Shown in pieces: positions 24,775 through 34,583 of a stretch of 48,861 bases of DNA. The position numbers and the translations under genes are program-made. Position 1 is the first letter of the stretch, and every line of letters starts with the position of its first letter. Location of the stretch: assembly GCA_016929595.1 (NCBI GenBank), contig JAFGIN010000177.1, forward strand, positions 1 through 48,861, read 5' to 3'. The stretch is from Chitinispirillaceae bacterium (lineage in GTDB: Bacteria > Fibrobacterota > Chitinivibrionia > Chitinivibrionales > Chitinispirillaceae). The notes under the pieces were generated by a model that saw only the letters and a program-made list of their open reading frames with translations, ran no database searches and was not told the DNA's origin.

Positions 24775-25525
24775 CTTTTTGTTTTAATCTGCAATAACAG
24801 GGCGAGAGTACGCCCCATCTCTCTGCCTTCGTTTTTTGCTCAAGCCTGATATCATCTTTAATGATACCATCAGCAATTTCTATCACACGATTACACTCCG
24901 CAGCAAGATGACGATCGTGAGTAACTATAATAAAAGTTGAATCCACATCCCGGTTAATCTCTTTTATCAATTCAAAAATATTTTCAGCTGTGTCCGAGTC
25001 CAGATTACCGGTGGGCTCATCCCCAAATACAACCTGCGGGTTATTAATCAAAGCCCGTGCAATCGCCACACGCTGTTGCTGGCCGCCGGAAAGATTTGTC
25101 GACCGATTATTCATATCTTTTGAAACCCCTACCCTCTCAAGCAACTCCTTTGCACGTGCTTTTGCTTTTGAAGATATACTGCCATTAGCAATTTGCCAGG
25201 GTATCAGTACATTTTCAAGTGCGGTAAATTCGGGAAGCAGATGGTGAAACTGAAAAATAAATCCAAAAACAGAATTCCGGAAATGAGCTCTCTGATCATC
25301 ACTCATTTTTCCTGTATCGGTATTTTCATAGAGAAATGTACCGCTGTCTGCAACATCAAGCAATCCCAGAATGTTGAGAAGCGTAGATTTACCCGATCCG
25401 GACTGTCCTATGATTGCACAAAGTTCCCCCTTTTCAATCGATAGCGAAATGTGCTTGAGAACATGTGCTTTTATGACATTTCCATAACTTTTATTAATCC
25501 CAGATAAAACAATATGACTATCCAC
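24758..25525 (-). CDS. ABC transporter ATPase (LolD/MacB type)
   Basis: ATPase of 255 aa. Walker A GQSGSGKST (40-48), signature LSGGQ (145-149), Walker B VVFGDE (165-170), H-loop in VTHDRH. The LolD/MacB subgroup is indicated by GLLDVADSG, FQFHHLLPEFTALENV and GDEPTGNLDS. It is slightly longer than LolD because of about 25 extra C-terminal residues. It overlaps the permease gene by 8 bp and energises that permease. Confidence 0.9.
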   Translation of the reverse strand: MDSHIVLSGINKSYGNVIKAHVLKHISLSIEKGELCAIIGQSGSGKSTLLNILGLLDVADSGTFLYENTDTGKMSDDQRAHFRNSVFGFIFQFHHLLPEFTALENVLIPWQIANGSISSKAKARAKELLERVGVSKDMNNRSTNLSGGQQQRVAIARALINNPQVVFGDEPTGNLDSDTAENIFELIKEINRDVDSTFIIVTHDRHLAAECNRVIEIADGIIKDDIRLEQKTKAERWGVLSPCYCRLKQKVSSVS

Positions 25526-26729
25526 GAATCACCTCCACAGGGTTCATTGAAGCAGACCGACGAGCGGGAATCGCTGCAGCCAGCAAGCCTGAAACTGTTG
25601 CGATCAGAATCGAGATAAGGTAGGTTTTAACATCAATACTGATCGGAAACAGTGCAACCCCGGTTTGAATTGATGTCCCGTAAATAAACATCGCAATAAT
25701 ACCGTAGCCCGCAACACACCCGATTACTGCTCCGGTAAATCCAAGTATCGCACCCATCAGAAGAAATACATTACTGACCATAGACCTGGTAGCACCAACA
25801 GCTTTGAGAATTCCAATCTGTCGTCTTTTTTGTATAGCAGAAACTGCCAGAACACTTGTAATTCCCATTGTTACAGCAATTAACACAAGTACCTGAATCA
25901 TACTGGATGAACTGCTCTGAGATTTAAGTGCAGCAAGTAAACTCGCATTGCTCTTCTGCCAGCTGATCCATTTAAACTGGTAAAAGGTATTTGAACAATA
26001 CGTACTGATCACCTCTGCATCAAATACATTTTTTATCTGTAACTCAATTGAAGTAACTCCATCGGAGTAATTAAACAGTGCCTGAGCTTTTCGCAGATCC
26101 ATGAAAATCCACGATTCATTGATCGTTCTATTCTGCAAATCAAAAATACCACTGACCGAAAAAAGATCCCCTCCATTTGACGGCGTAGCAATCCGCACCG
26201 TACTTCCAATTGATAATCCCAACTCCTCTGCAAGATCCTGTCCAATCAGAATATTCGTAGAAGAAACAGTTGCAGTTCCCTTTGTGATGTTTTTTTCCAG
26301 CTTGTATATCCCTGCAGCATCCCCGATTGAAACACCCCTTAACAAAACAGACCTGGACCTGTCTCCTTTAAAAATAAATGCCGATCCATCGACAACTGCA
26401 GAAACTGATGTAAACAATCCAGAACTCTTGAGTTGCTCAACCACTGGTCGCCATCCTCTTACCGGCCTCTCACTCTGAGCAAGACCGCTGACTTTTGTTA
26501 GGATCGGAACACTGTCATCAACAATCGAGAGGCCGTTACGGTCTGGAATTACAGCTGTTATATGTGATGATCTACCAACGGTTTTATCGACAAGATCAAT
26601 CTGTAATCCCGAGATCAGCGATGAGAGGAAAATCTGAACTGCAATTCCAAGTGCAATTCCCGTAAGAATCAGTATCGTCTGAAATTTTCCTTCAATGAGG
26701 AAACGCCATGCAGTCTTTAATTCAAACAT
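25518..26729 (-). CDS. ABC permease with FtsX domain (LolC/E or MacB-like)
   Basis: Permease of 403 aa: one membrane span near the N-terminus (about 17-38), a periplasmic MacB-type domain, and three C-terminal spans forming the FtsX domain (IGILKAVGATRSMVSNVFLLMG). The end PARRSASMNPVEVIRG is typical of LolC/LolE and MacB membrane parts. Together with the adaptor upstream (9-bp gap) it forms a tripartite-type exporter, not a classical LolCDE set, which lacks a HlyD protein. Confidence 0.9.
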   Translation of the reverse strand: MFELKTAWRFLIEGKFQTILILTGIALGIAVQIFLSSLISGLQIDLVDKTVGRSSHITAVIPDRNGLSIVDDSVPILTKVSGLAQSERPVRGWRPVVEQLKSSGLFTSVSAVVDGSAFIFKGDRSRSVLLRGVSIGDAAGIYKLEKNITKGTATVSSTNILIGQDLAEELGLSIGSTVRIATPSNGGDLFSVSGIFDLQNRTINESWIFMDLRKAQALFNYSDGVTSIELQIKNVFDAEVISTYCSNTFYQFKWISWQKSNASLLAALKSQSSSSSMIQVLVLIAVTMGITSVLAVSAIQKRRQIGILKAVGATRSMVSNVFLLMGAILGFTGAVIGCVAGYGIIAMFIYGTSIQTGVALFPISIDVKTYLISILIATVSGLLAAAIPARRSASMNPVEVIRG

Positions 26730-26738
26730 TGTATCTGT

Positions 26739-27932
26739 TTACTTTAACGCCTTTAGTCGTACTGTAGTACCATTCTTCAGTCCGGGAGCCAGAAGCAAAG
26801 TATCAGCGTCAATGACTCCGCTCTTAATTGTATACATGCCATTACCTGCATTACTGATTTCAACCTCAGTCTTAACAGCTTTGCCGTTGCGGAAAACATA
26901 AACAAAAGATTTTTCCTCTGTAGTGTTCTGTAGAAAAATCTGGGGTACTACAATAACCTGTTCAGTAGTATCAATAATTATTTGAGCAGAAACACTCAAA
27001 TCCGGTAGAAATCTCTCATCAGCACTCAACACGGCAAGGTTTACTGAAGCAGTTCCGCGGGACGCATCAACAAGCGGTATTATGTTCTGAACTCTCGCGC
27101 TGAACGTTTTTCCGCTTCCGACAGGAATCACTACAGCATTCTGACCCGGTTTAATTGTTCCAATATCACCTTCATCAACCTGCACTTCAACATGAAGAAG
27201 AGTATCTGCCGGAAGGAAAAAAATCGATGGAGTACCCGGCAGTACAAGCTGCCCTTTCCTGGCATCAACCTTCACCACCTGCCCCGCTTCAGGCGCCCTG
27301 AGTACTGTTCTTGACAAATTAATTTCAGCATCATTGAGCTGTGTCCGCGTCTGAAACAGTTGCGACTTTAAGAGATCCTTCTGTGCAGTAATCGATTTAT
27401 CGAGCGCATTTTCAGATTGTCTCTTCTCTGAAATTGCAACTTCATACTCTTTTCTTACCTGATCAACATTCTCCTTTGATGCTGATCCTTCATTAAAAAG
27501 AGTCTCAAGACGCTGAACTTTTTCCTGTAGTAATACAACATTCGCATCAGCCTGAACACGCCGTTCCCTGGCCTGTTCTTCATCAACAGAAAAAAGGTTT
27601 TGAAGATTGAGAGTTGCAATCTTTACAGCATTTTTTCGCTGTAAAACAGCATTAACCTCCTCACGATTATCCAGCTTTATCAGAGTGTCCCCATCCTGAA
27701 CATCCTGACGCTCCTTTATATAAATCGTATCGACAACACCACTGCGAAGAAATGACAACTGTGTAACTTTGCTGCCGGCAACTCTCCCATTGGCTATTAT
27801 TGTAGTGAGTGCCTGCTGTTTTTTCAAAACAATCCATTCAACCGTCATTCTGTTCGATTTACTTATAGTAACATATATCAGGACAGCCACAAACACAGCA
27901 AGAACAATCAGACCTATCTGTTTAATTTTCAT
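26739..27932 (-). CDS. HlyD/MacA-type periplasmic adaptor
   Basis: Adaptor of about 397 aa, using the ATG at 27932 (GGATAAG upstream); a TTG at 27947 is the other option. One membrane anchor (about residues 5-24) is followed by a barrel-sandwich half (VDTIYIKERQDVQDGDTLIKLD), a long coiled coil at about 80-200, the second half-lipoyl segment (RAPEAGQVVKVDARKGQLV) and beta-barrel domains. It links the ABC permease to an outer-membrane channel. No TolC gene is in the window. First gene of the three-gene exporter operon. Confidence 0.9.
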   Translation of the reverse strand: MKIKQIGLIVLAVFVAVLIYVTISKSNRMTVEWIVLKKQQALTTIIANGRVAGSKVTQLSFLRSGVVDTIYIKERQDVQDGDTLIKLDNREEVNAVLQRKNAVKIATLNLQNLFSVDEEQARERRVQADANVVLLQEKVQRLETLFNEGSASKENVDQVRKEYEVAISEKRQSENALDKSITAQKDLLKSQLFQTRTQLNDAEINLSRTVLRAPEAGQVVKVDARKGQLVLPGTPSIFFLPADTLLHVEVQVDEGDIGTIKPGQNAVVIPVGSGKTFSARVQNIIPLVDASRGTASVNLAVLSADERFLPDLSVSAQIIIDTTEQVIVVPQIFLQNTTEEKSFVYVFRNGKAVKTEVEISNAGNGMYTIKSGVIDADTLLLAPGLKNGTTVRLKALK

Positions 27933-28010
27933 ACCGTTCTTATCCAAAAAATACGTTACTTTTTTTCCCAGATGATTTCTCTTCTGAGGTTCAAAGGATA
28001 GTCCAATTTA

Positions 28011-28036
28011 GGTTGAGGTTGAGGTTGAGGTTGAGG
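28011..28036. repeat. Hexanucleotide repeat GGTTGA, four copies plus two bases
   Basis: Perfect 6-bp repeat in the 250-bp spacer between the adaptor gene and the GH30 gene. It is about 80 bp upstream of the adaptor start codon. Confidence 0.9.
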
Positions 28037-28193
28037 ACGGAACTGGAAGATCATAACACATCTTCTCCCTTAATACCACCCTTCATCACCAACAACTCAC
28101 CGGGTTTAGTTGTATATATATTATATAGAAGAAGATTTGTTCTCTGAAAATATATTCACCCACTATACAATAGCCAGATTAAAATTGTAACTC

Positions 28194-29921
28194 TCAGTGG
28201 TTTGCCACCGCACTGGTCATATGTTTACCATTACTATCAGATATGCGAATAATAGTAACTCCCTCAGGTAGAGTAATTTGATGCACTCCACTATTAAGGA
28301 AATTACGATAGAGCATTTTTCCACTCAAATCAAATAAGGCCAGTTCAGATTTTGAGCAATATCTGTTGTAAATAATTAAGCGACCATACTGCTTAGAAAC
28401 CGTTATTAAGCTCCCATCATAATCATCCCTGAGTTCATTTTTGTTTTGAGCAGCAACGCTTCCACTCTGGACATCTACAACAAATGTTGTAATAGATAGT
28501 TTCTTTGATGTCGCTTTGATTACGCCATCGCTGACAGCAGCGGTTCCAGTGTTAACAAAGTTTTCTGAAGCACTGGTACGCCAGACAGACACATTCTCTG
28601 CAACACTTTTAAAATTGCCAAGCTTATACTCATAGCTGACATCTGTATCTGTTGCGTTTCTCTGCACAATAATGAGTTTATCGTTTGACTTACTCACAAA
28701 TGCAACAGCATCAGGATTGTTTACATCAAGTATTATTGATCCGGGTCTGATAAATTTCGTAAACTGTTTAACAGAATAATATTTTTTTGTCAAATAAAAT
28801 TTTTCTCCACCATTGAAATCAGCGTGGATACAACCCCAGTTTTTATTCAAACTTATCTGAGCCTGCTCACTCTCGACAATCTGCCAGAAAATGATCGCAT
28901 CCGCTTGAAGCTCTTTGAGATCTTTCATAAAGCGCTCTGCTATATCCAGACCCGGAACAATATCGTTGTGATTATGTGCCCAGACATCAAATGGTTTTGC
29001 AGCCCCGCTTCCATCAAGTTCCGATTGCCACACCCTTTTCTTATCACGCAAAGCAACATCACGAATCTCCCTGCGTTTCGTACCGGAATAGCCATGGGTA
29101 TTTATCTGAGATATCAGAAATCTGGTTGTCGCATTGAACGCATTGTATGTATCGATGGTTTCATTATATCCGGTTTCATCAGAAGCAGCGATTTCGGTAG
29201 CCAGATTCTTTTCCTGTAACTTATCAGATACGTCTTTGATCAGAATCATCTGTTCATTTCTTGAAAAATGACATCCCTCCTGACCTCCATTCACCTTCCA
29301 CCAGTTAGAAATCGGTTCGTTAAAAGGCTCAAGCGTCCGAAATGTCACTCCCCATTCATCGTTAAAATGTTTTACGACATCGGTCAGATAATCCGCAAAC
29401 GCTTTATAATAATTACTTTTAAGATTACTCGCTCCATTCGTTCCACCGGAAGCACATCCACTGATGGTCATCCACCAGGGCGGTGAATTTGAAAATGCCT
29501 CGGCAATAAAATGATTTTTATCAATTTTGCTTTTAGCAGAGAACATGACCTTTCTCTGTGCAGCATCCCTGTTCCAGTCATACGCCGAAGACTCTGTCGT
29601 TTTATACCCTTCAATCTCTCTTCCTGCACCCATATGATTATGTGAAGCTGGTTCCCCACCTCCAATATTATAACGCAAAATATTCAATCCCAGACCCGAA
29701 GTATCAAAAAGAAGCGAAACAATCGAATCACATGTTTTTTCAGAATAATTACCAATAACATTACCCCACCAGCAGAGCGAAGTCCCCCACCCTTCAAAAC
29801 TTTTGACAACTTTCGATGCATCAACAGCCACAGTAACTGCACCAGCCAGAACAGGGTAGCACAATATAATCAACAATATTCCCGTTAGTTTGCCATAAAG
29901 CCGAATCCTTTTACATTTCAT
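28194..29921 (-). CDS. Secreted GH30-type glycoside hydrolase with C-terminal sorting domain
   Basis: Protein of 575 aa. A basic N-terminus and a hydrophobic segment (about 11-28) form a signal peptide. The catalytic barrel opens with FEGWGTSLCWWGNVIG, as in GH30 endo-beta-1,6-galactanase-like enzymes. The likely acid/base is E202 in LEPFNEP and the likely nucleophile is E301 in WQSELDG. A beta-rich stretch follows, and the last 75 residues (ALFDLSGKMLYRNFLNSG...) look like a T9SS-like C-terminal sorting domain. It probably cleaves beta-linked polysaccharide outside the cell. The exact substrate cannot be told. Confidence 0.88.
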   Translation of the reverse strand: MKCKRIRLYGKLTGILLIILCYPVLAGAVTVAVDASKVVKSFEGWGTSLCWWGNVIGNYSEKTCDSIVSLLFDTSGLGLNILRYNIGGGEPASHNHMGAGREIEGYKTTESSAYDWNRDAAQRKVMFSAKSKIDKNHFIAEAFSNSPPWWMTISGCASGGTNGASNLKSNYYKAFADYLTDVVKHFNDEWGVTFRTLEPFNEPISNWWKVNGGQEGCHFSRNEQMILIKDVSDKLQEKNLATEIAASDETGYNETIDTYNAFNATTRFLISQINTHGYSGTKRREIRDVALRDKKRVWQSELDGSGAAKPFDVWAHNHNDIVPGLDIAERFMKDLKELQADAIIFWQIVESEQAQISLNKNWGCIHADFNGGEKFYLTKKYYSVKQFTKFIRPGSIILDVNNPDAVAFVSKSNDKLIIVQRNATDTDVSYEYKLGNFKSVAENVSVWRTSASENFVNTGTAAVSDGVIKATSKKLSITTFVVDVQSGSVAAQNKNELRDDYDGSLITVSKQYGRLIIYNRYCSKSELALFDLSGKMLYRNFLNSGVHQITLPEGVTIIRISDSNGKHMTSAVANH

Positions 29922-30320
29922 AATACCATACCTTCATTTTATTCCAATACACATTAGTCTGTAATATAAATGATATGTAGCTCATTTTCAGGCAAAACCG
30001 CTCCCCTGACTTTATTTGCATGCCCAGGATCCGTGTGGCACTCTCAGCCCTGATAGTGAATTTACAATCAAGTTATATGATTTTTGAATAGCGAACTTTT
30101 CTCACTTCGCTATTCGCAATTTGCGCCACGCTATTCGTAATTCACAACCTCCGTCCTGGCGTGATAAAATTTAATCCTTGTGCATGTCTTCCCCAAAGTC
30201 CATTTTTTTATTCACACCTTAATTAATGCTCAATATAGGTTACAATCAGATCAATATCAGAAGCAGTAACTCGAATTAACATCAAATCACTAGCCTCAAA
30301 ATACATAAGGAGGAAACATC
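29922..30320. other. Intergenic region with imperfect CGCTATTCG repeats
   Basis: This 399-bp spacer contains CGCTATTCGCAATT at 30108-30121 and CGCTATTCGTAATT at 30129-30142, exactly 21 bp apart, with an inverted GAATAGCG at 30086-30093. Otherwise AT-rich with no coding frame. Confidence 0.6.
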
Positions 30321-30554
30321 ATGTTTACGGCTATACGTCTTCGACATCGTCCGGAAACCGACACAATAGTTATCTCAATTCCGGAATTGCGCAAACTCAA
30401 AGGAAGAGAAGTGGAGATAATCATAATGGTTGAAGGTGAACTGGAGGATACATCAGCTCCACCTAAAGCAGTTCAGGTATCATCTCATACCCCGGGGTCT
30501 CTTCACCTTGATGAAGAAGCGATCAGAGAATTCCTCAGATCAAGATTCCGGTAG
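30321..30554 (+). CDS. Small antitoxin-like protein
   Basis: Protein of 77 aa with an excellent ribosome-binding site (AAGGAGG, 7 bases before ATG). The segment TIVISIPELRKLKGREVEIIIMVEGE resembles short proteins with a LPEL-L-GK-VEI pattern that accompany PIN-type toxins, and the end REFLRSRFR is typical of antitoxin tails. No toxin gene follows: the next gene is on the opposite strand. The antitoxin role is inference from pattern. Confidence 0.65.
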   Translation: MFTAIRLRHRPETDTIVISIPELRKLKGREVEIIIMVEGELEDTSAPPKAVQVSSHTPGSLHLDEEAIREFLRSRFR

Positions 30555-30668
30555 ATTCTACAGCCCTTTGACAGGGTTTGAATAGTTTCACGATAGCTGT
30601 TGTTCAGAATGTTACTGTAGACAATCGCAATCAATCGGAGGTACAGGGATCCATCAGAAAATAAGATA

Positions 30669-32477
30669 TTACCTCCCCCCGGAATTACCCGGATATATTT
30701 TCGAATTAATGTATTCGACATTCTTTCCTCGAATGGAAAGGCAATAGACACCGGGAATATGCAATACACCAGATGGAACTGATATTGAATTACCCGTGAA
30801 TTCAATCTCTTTTTTAAGGTGTACCCTCCCTGAGATATCATTGACCTGTAAAACATACCTTCCTGCAGGCAGATTATTCGCTACTATAGATTGAATTCTA
30901 TTTCCCGATCTGGTGAATCGTATACCGGGCACATCCTTTTTGTTCTCCGGAATTCCATTTTCAGCAATTTTTGTTTTTTTATCATCGGTAATCTTTGCAC
31001 GCCATTTCAGCGTTTTTGATTTTCCTTTGAGGAGTTTTTCTTCACTTGACAACATTTGCCAGACAAGAAGGTTATCGGTAATTTCGTACTTACTTCCATC
31101 ATTGCTGATAAGTTCTACTGTTGACGGATCAATGCGAACGGGAAGAAGTTCGATGGGACGGAACTGATAACTGTATCCTTCACCAAACTCAAGATCATGT
31201 GCGACCATAGTGTAGGTATAGGTAAAATCAGTCATTCCATTATTGCCCTGTGACATTGTTATATCTGTTTTGAACGCATGTGCAGTATCTCCGAAAGAAT
31301 AAAAGTGTACATCCCCTGCAGGATCACCATAAAAGACGGTGGAATCCATATAAATCTCAACCATACGTGTGTTAATCTGTTTTCCGGAGTTGCGGATTTC
31401 AAAAAGTGCATTGTTATTGGAAAGAAAATACCCCTGTGGTAAAGTCAATTTTCCGGCACGTTTTGTAACCCGATCATAGACTCCCCAGGCCATAAACTCA
31501 TCCCCCGCAGATGCATTATTTACAAACCCAAACATTTGAACCGCATGCCCGCTTCCAAACGCTCCATATACAATATTATCTTTCTTATCAGGATTTCCCA
31601 TAAGACAATTACTTGCACACCAATAGATTTTTGGTGTTTTTGCATTAATTTCAATTGAACTTCCCGAATATGGTGCTCCCATAAGTTTTCCACCTGAAGA
31701 TCGCATGTACCCCTCTGTGCCAGCGTCCGGATAATGACACTGCCAGAGATTGACATTTCCATGTCCGCCGGTGATAATACAATCCACCGGTCCACTCAAA
31801 ATTCCATGTCCCTCAACTGAAAGATCCAAAGACTGTGCATTCAACCATTTACTTACCAGTTTAATCCGATCCTTCTGATTTTCAGGTCTTTTATCTTCAG
31901 TATAAACGATGCCCATTTTCCCCGGAAACAGATAATCCGTTTTTGTATAGCTATCGCATGTCATACCGAGAGCCTGATAAAACCGCTGAATCGGCGGTTC
32001 ATAAGAGAGATTGCCCGATGCACTAAGTACTGTTTTTACTAATAAAGACTCGGAAATCGCACGCAATGCATCCTCAGCCTTAGCACCGGTAATAATTCCC
32101 CATACTGCATCACCATAAGGATCTGCATCCAGAGCCCGGCATAACCGATGCACATTCACAATGAAAGAAGATTTACACTCACTTACAGGCCTGGCAATAA
32201 ATGCAACATAATCGGGTTTATATTCAGCCAGTGCAGTTTTCGTTTCCGCCACACCGGACTGCCATGTAAAAAGTTTCGTGCTACCATTGCGGGAATGTTT
32301 CTTTACGAGTGAGTCTGCTACAATTTTCCAGCCATTCTCTTTATATGCAGCATCACTTATCACAACAGCATAATTACAGGCTGCATTCCGGGCCTTCACC
32401 TCAATTAAAAACACTGTCAATACTGACAATACTACAACAATACCACGAAATTGAGCCACAAGGCGGCAAAAACTCAT
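30669..32477 (-). CDS. Secreted C25/caspase-fold-like protein with C-terminal sorting domain
   Basis: Protein of 602 aa. An N-terminal hydrophobic segment (about 10-29) suggests export. The central region has features of gingipain-type clan CD peptidases: ALDADPYGDAVWGIITG (115-131), a candidate catalytic histidine H239 in TGGHGN, and a candidate cysteine C287 or C291 in WCASNCLMG. The last 85 residues (AGRYVLQVNDISGRVHLKKE ... GVYCLSIRG) look like a T9SS-like sorting domain. Peptidase activity is not proven by these motifs. The gene is transcribed towards the antitoxin-like gene. Confidence 0.65.
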   Translation of the reverse strand: MSFCRLVAQFRGIVVVLSVLTVFLIEVKARNAACNYAVVISDAAYKENGWKIVADSLVKKHSRNGSTKLFTWQSGVAETKTALAEYKPDYVAFIARPVSECKSSFIVNVHRLCRALDADPYGDAVWGIITGAKAEDALRAISESLLVKTVLSASGNLSYEPPIQRFYQALGMTCDSYTKTDYLFPGKMGIVYTEDKRPENQKDRIKLVSKWLNAQSLDLSVEGHGILSGPVDCIITGGHGNVNLWQCHYPDAGTEGYMRSSGGKLMGAPYSGSSIEINAKTPKIYWCASNCLMGNPDKKDNIVYGAFGSGHAVQMFGFVNNASAGDEFMAWGVYDRVTKRAGKLTLPQGYFLSNNNALFEIRNSGKQINTRMVEIYMDSTVFYGDPAGDVHFYSFGDTAHAFKTDITMSQGNNGMTDFTYTYTMVAHDLEFGEGYSYQFRPIELLPVRIDPSTVELISNDGSKYEITDNLLVWQMLSSEEKLLKGKSKTLKWRAKITDDKKTKIAENGIPENKKDVPGIRFTRSGNRIQSIVANNLPAGRYVLQVNDISGRVHLKKEIEFTGNSISVPSGVLHIPGVYCLSIRGKNVEYINSKIYPGNSGGR

Positions 32478-32828
32478 CCACTACTCCCTTTAAAAATTCT
32501 GTATCCAGGATGATACACAATTGATTTCTGTAACTTTATTGCCTTGCCTATGGTGGTTCATTGAGCTTCACGTAATATTCCTGAAGGCTCTTTCGATAAC
32601 CTTCGTATCAGAGCCGCTCAAACACTCCCATCACCGGCAAAGTACCCCCGATCAGGCAATAACAATAATTTACTTCATTTTGGATTGGTTTTCAGCATTT
32701 TAACCGTCGGTTCTCCAAGACCCGACAGTCCGCGCAGGAATCTATAATGAGGAACGCATTAGACAAGTATACAGAAAAAAGGCACCCAGGAAAAATTAAT
32801 ATCCTGAAAACAGCAGAGCAACAGCACC
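32478..32828. other. Intergenic region, 351 bp
   Basis: Upstream region of the C25-like gene and downstream region of the response-regulator gene. Short frames here have no ribosome-binding site or family resemblance. I see no hairpin or repeat worth naming. Confidence 0.4.
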
Positions 32829-33233
32829 TCAGGCAAGCTCTGCCAGCAACGTCTCAAATTGCTCCATACTGAAAGGTTTCTTCAACACACCATCAAAACC
32901 ATATACCCTGAAGTCATCAACAACAGGATCACTCACATAACCACTGAACACAACAGCTCTTGATTGCGGATACAGCTTTTTGATCTCTCGAACAGTCTCT
33001 ACGCCACCCATACCTTCGTGGATAGTCAGATCTATCATGACAAGAGAAAAAGGTTTTCCGGCTGAATGTGCTTCGCTGTACCGGGCAATCGTTTCTTCAC
33101 CCGATTGCGTACATTTTACCTGATACCCTTTTTTCGCAAGTAACTTTTCGACAACCATCTGTATCATCGAGTCATCATCCATAAGAAGGATTTTTTTTTC
33201 AGACTCAGAACCCGTTTTCATCTCAGAATGCAT
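32829..33233 (-). CDS. Single-domain response regulator
   Basis: Receiver domain only, 134 aa. The acidic pocket is MDDDS (18-22), the phosphorylation site is D68 in MIDLTI, the switch serine is in VVFSGY, and the conserved lysine is K119 in LKKPF. With no output domain it must act by protein contact, as CheY- or Spo0F-type relays do, or inside a phosphorelay. No histidine kinase is adjacent. It is downstream of the TonB-C-like gene by 15 bp and may be co-transcribed. Confidence 0.92.
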   Translation of the reverse strand: MHSEMKTGSESEKKILLMDDDSMIQMVVEKLLAKKGYQVKCTQSGEETIARYSEAHSAGKPFSLVMIDLTIHEGMGGVETVREIKKLYPQSRAVVFSGYVSDPVVDDFRVYGFDGVLKKPFSMEQFETLLAELA

Positions 33234-33248
33234 TGAGTGTTCTCAAAA

Positions 33249-34235
33249 TTAAAATTTCAACAAATATCGAACATCTGTCGATACGCCAGATTGCCTTGAT
33301 GGAAACTTCCATGCAAGCGCTTCTTTAAGGATTACTTCCTGAAGTTTACTTTGCAGAACAACCTGATTTGGAATTGATGCATCTTGCACAACCCCGTCAG
33401 GATTCACCGTAATCATCAGAGGAATACTATCGTCAATTGAACTTAAGTAAGGAAGCGATTCAATCAGCTCAGCCTTAAGAAACGTGTCATAATAATCATA
33501 GATTATTTTACGATTATCCGGAAGAATAACTGCATCTGTCTCCAGAAAAATCTTCTCAAGAAAATTTTTTGCAAAAGGTGTAAGCTGAGTAGCCCCTTTA
33601 CATTCAGACAAATCGACTTTATCAACAAGATCGATCATCCCATGGGGAAAAAATGACTCCAGTGAACCGTTATACCTTTTGAAGCGCTTTCTGCTCAACT
33701 CAAATTCATCACCGATACGTCTTGCCCGCCACATATTATCAACCTGACTCGTTCCATAACAGGTGTCTTCACCAATAATAAAACTCTGACGTAACACGCG
33801 GATGTCACATATCACATCACTTGTATCTGAACTAAGTGAATACGGATTGAGATAACAATGCCTTATCTGGTAGAGCGTAACAGAATCCGCAGTTAAAAAA
33901 CGCAGATCCCATCGGATTACCTCCCAGATAATTCCAGATTTCTGAAGCTCCAGCATCTCTGTTACTCTCACCGCTGAGGTGGAATCACCTGTGGTGTATA
34001 CCCAGAAACCGGCAAACTCTTTTTTTATTGAATCTACCTGCGTAGAATCAAGAGCTTTCAAATTACGATAATTCTCAAATTCACCGGAAAACATCGAGCT
34101 CAGATGTGATGGCAAACCATCTTTTCGCAGATTTCTGTAAAAAAATAAAATTGCAGCAAATACAAATAACAGCAATAAGCCTTTTACTAATGAATTTCTT
34201 TGGTTACCTCTATTCACACGACCAGATCGTTGCAT
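33249..34235 (-). CDS. Membrane-anchored protein with TonB-C-like domain
   Basis: Protein of 328 aa of unknown function. A single membrane span lies at about residues 18-34. The middle has no recognised family. The last 60 residues read LMITVNPDGVVQDASI ... LQEVILKEALAWKFPS, the pattern of TonB/TolA C-terminal domains (as in AgmX- and energy-transducer-like proteins). No ExbB/ExbD genes are nearby. Confidence 0.7.
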   Translation of the reverse strand: MQRSGRVNRGNQRNSLVKGLLLLFVFAAILFFYRNLRKDGLPSHLSSMFSGEFENYRNLKALDSTQVDSIKKEFAGFWVYTTGDSTSAVRVTEMLELQKSGIIWEVIRWDLRFLTADSVTLYQIRHCYLNPYSLSSDTSDVICDIRVLRQSFIIGEDTCYGTSQVDNMWRARRIGDEFELSRKRFKRYNGSLESFFPHGMIDLVDKVDLSECKGATQLTPFAKNFLEKIFLETDAVILPDNRKIIYDYYDTFLKAELIESLPYLSSIDDSIPLMITVNPDGVVQDASIPNQVVLQSKLQEVILKEALAWKFPSRQSGVSTDVRYLLKF

Positions 34236-34583
34236 CCTGTTTCACTCCTTCAGGGTCTGTAAAAATAACTGTTGCACACTCGTGTCTTTCAGCTTAATCG
34301 CCCCGTTATTGCTGAGCACATTATGTTTGCTCCAATGACCGCCCCCGTGCACCCGAGAGAATTACACACATCCTGTGAGACACTTATTTTTCAGCCCCTT
34401 AAACATGTTATGCTAAAAATATTTTAAACCACACGGTATTTGGTAAAATTCCTGTAAATACATCATTTTTAATACTTATCTGTTTTTAAGTTCTAATTAT
34501 TACCATAAACCGCTCTTAAATAACGTATTTTAACTGCTTGTTGTTACAAAAACGTTCTCACATTTCATAGAAAAAGGGATGCA
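34236..34583. other. Divergent intergenic region, 348 bp
   Basis: Upstream region of the TonB-C-like gene (leftward) and folE (rightward). No clear promoter pair, riboswitch motif or repeat seen. Confidence 0.4.

Noticed and set aside
32521-32703. 60-codon plus-strand frame between the C25-like and response-regulator genes
   Set aside because: No ribosome-binding site and no recognisable family.
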